Shown here in pieces: positions 63,183 through 64,000 of a stretch of 64,000 nucleotides of DNA. Within the stretch, counting starts at the first letter, position 1. Each line of letters begins with the position of its first letter. The position numbers were made by a program, and so were the translations under genes. Location: NCBI RefSeq assembly GCF_029360665.1, contig NZ_JARDUB010000001.1, positions 682,001 through 746,000 of the forward strand, in the 5' to 3' direction. The notes below the pieces were generated by a model. It did no database searches, was not told the DNA's origin, and saw only the letters and a list, made by a program, of their open reading frames with translations. Source of the stretch: Eudoraea chungangensis. Its GTDB lineage: Bacteria > Bacteroidota > Bacteroidia > Flavobacteriales > Flavobacteriaceae.

Positions 63183-64000
63183 ACAAAGGCGAAATCTCCA
63201 AACTTCTCTAACACCTCATCAAAGGCGTCAAAAACATCCTTAGAATGGTCGCTGGTAACCATTTTCATTCGGTACTCCTTAAAATTGGGAATGCCCTTAA
63301 AATAATTGGTATAGTGCCTCCGCGTTTCAAATACGCCTAGCTTTTCTCCTTTCCAATCTATAGACATTTGCAAATGTCTTCGAGCGGCCTCTACCCGTTC
63401 TTCCATGGTAGGCGGTGCGAGGTAGTCGCCGGTTTTCAAAAAATGTTTTACCTCTTTAAAAAACCATGGGTAGCCTATACTGGCTCTTCCAATCATTGCG
63501 CCATCTAAACCATATTCGTCCCGCATTTTTTTTGCTGCTTCCGGGCTATTCACATCCCCATTTCCAAAAACAGGGATATGCATTCTGGGATTATTCTTAA
63601 CTTCTCTTATAGGATTCCAATCGGCATAACCCTTATACATCTGTGCCCTGGTTCTACCATGGATAGCAATTGCCTTACAACCCACATCCTGCAGCCGCTC
63701 GGCCACCTCCACAATTTTAATGGTACTATCGTCCCAGCCTAGTCTTGTTTTTACCGTTACCGGTAAATGGGTATGTTCTACCATGGCCTTGGTTAAGGAA
63801 ACCATCAGATCTATGTCTTTTAAAATCCCTGCTCCGGCTCCTTTACTGACCACCTTCTTTACCGGGCATCCAAAATTAATGTCGATAATATCTGGTTTGG
63901 ATTTTTCTACAATCTCCACGGAACGCAACATGGAATCCAGGTTGGCTCCAAAAATCTGAATACCTACCGGACGCTCCTTTTCATAAATGTCGAGCTTCAT
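63179..64000 (-). CDS. dusB: tRNA-dihydrouridine synthase B, N-terminus outside window
   Basis: 273 residues visible, running off the right edge. Dus motifs: VGIQIFGANLDSMLR, DINFGCPVKKVVSKGAGAGI with the catalytic Cys, VTVKTRLGWDD, AIAIHGRTRAQMYKG, PVFGNGDVNSPEAAKKM and GAMIGRASIGYPW for FMN. It reduces specific uridines in tRNA D-loops. About 50 N-terminal residues are missing compared with full-length enzymes. Confidence 0.93.
   Translation of the reverse strand: MKLDIYEKERPVGIQIFGANLDSMLRSVEIVEKSKPDIIDINFGCPVKKVVSKGAGAGILKDIDLMVSLTKAMVEHTHLPVTVKTRLGWDDSTIKIVEVAERLQDVGCKAIAIHGRTRAQMYKGYADWNPIREVKNNPRMHIPVFGNGDVNSPEAAKKMRDEYGLDGAMIGRASIGYPWFFKEVKHFLKTGDYLAPPTMEERVEAARRHLQMSIDWKGEKLGVFETRRHYTNYFKGIPNFKEYRMKMVTSDHSKDVFDAFDEVLEKFGDFAFV

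Noticed and set aside
1-64000. CRISPR arrays and IS elements
   Set aside because: No regularly spaced short repeats and no transposase genes were seen on either strand.

Overview
The window looks like the chromosome of a marine-type flavobacterium (Bacteroidota, Flavobacteriaceae). The DNA is AT-rich, Shine-Dalgarno sites are essentially absent, and recognisable promoters have the Bacteroidetes form TTG-N19/20-TAnnTTTG. Lipoprotein and signal-peptide styles, the AraC and LytTR membrane regulators, and the rbfA/FtsX-permease/dusB neighbourhood point the same way. No rRNA, CRISPR array or transposase was found.

Region 1 (1-12 kb) is a minus-strand run of small-molecule and exported hydrolase genes: cupin, VOC and a partial GNAT, then three beta-lactamase-fold serine hydrolases, an S41 peptidase, an M20 amidohydrolase and a pseudo-esterase. 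A membrane LytTR protein and a 7TM-type AraC regulator sit among them. Region 2 (12-14 kb) is a decaying zone with a DUF1579-like exported protein and a clear PPOX-family pseudogene. Region 3 (14-17.2 kb) is a polyol dehydrogenase coupled to an NCS1-type permease.

Region 4 (17.3-32.9 kb) is a complete aerobic carbon monoxide dehydrogenase locus. coxM-coxS-coxL is followed by coxG, coxD, a DUF1272 protein, coxE and an XdhC-YHS fusion. The large subunit carries AYRCSFR, the form I (true CO dehydrogenase) active-site signature. A divergent NifS-like cysteine desulfurase, a second XdhC, moaA, moeA, a small Cys-rich membrane protein, a TauE/SafE permease, moeB-rhodanese and mobA surround it. Together they form a CO-oxidation and Moco-supply neighbourhood.

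Region 5 (33.5-39 kb) holds a methyltransferase, a GH144-type lipoprotein, a small acidic repeat protein and a LytS/LytT-type two-component pair.

Region 6 (39,063-57,508) is an integrated genomic island at the 3' end of a CAT-anticodon tRNA. It is bounded by GTGGTCCCACCTG repeats, with a tyrosine integrase at the distal end. Its cargo is almost entirely conflict-type: (a) a four-gene operon of UvrD/RecB-like helicase, a PD-(D/E)XK nuclease half, a type III Mod and a type III Res; (b) a GNAT-like/HTH toxin-antitoxin-like pair; (c) an XRE/HNH pair; (d) a retron-type operon of structured leader, 79-aa amphipathic protein, XRE protein and retron RT. Two diverged 370-390 bp repeats flank units (c) and (d), suggesting modular growth of the island.

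Region 7 (57.5-64 kb) returns to the chromosome: tRNA, LamB-type porin, an amidohydrolase broken by one in-frame stop, methylmalonyl-CoA epimerase, rbfA, an FtsX-type permease and a partial dusB.

The best candidates for undescribed biology are the Mod-Res operon with its split RecB-type nuclease, the retron with a small putative membrane-active partner, and the flavobacterial form I cox locus with its DUF1272 and YHS additions.
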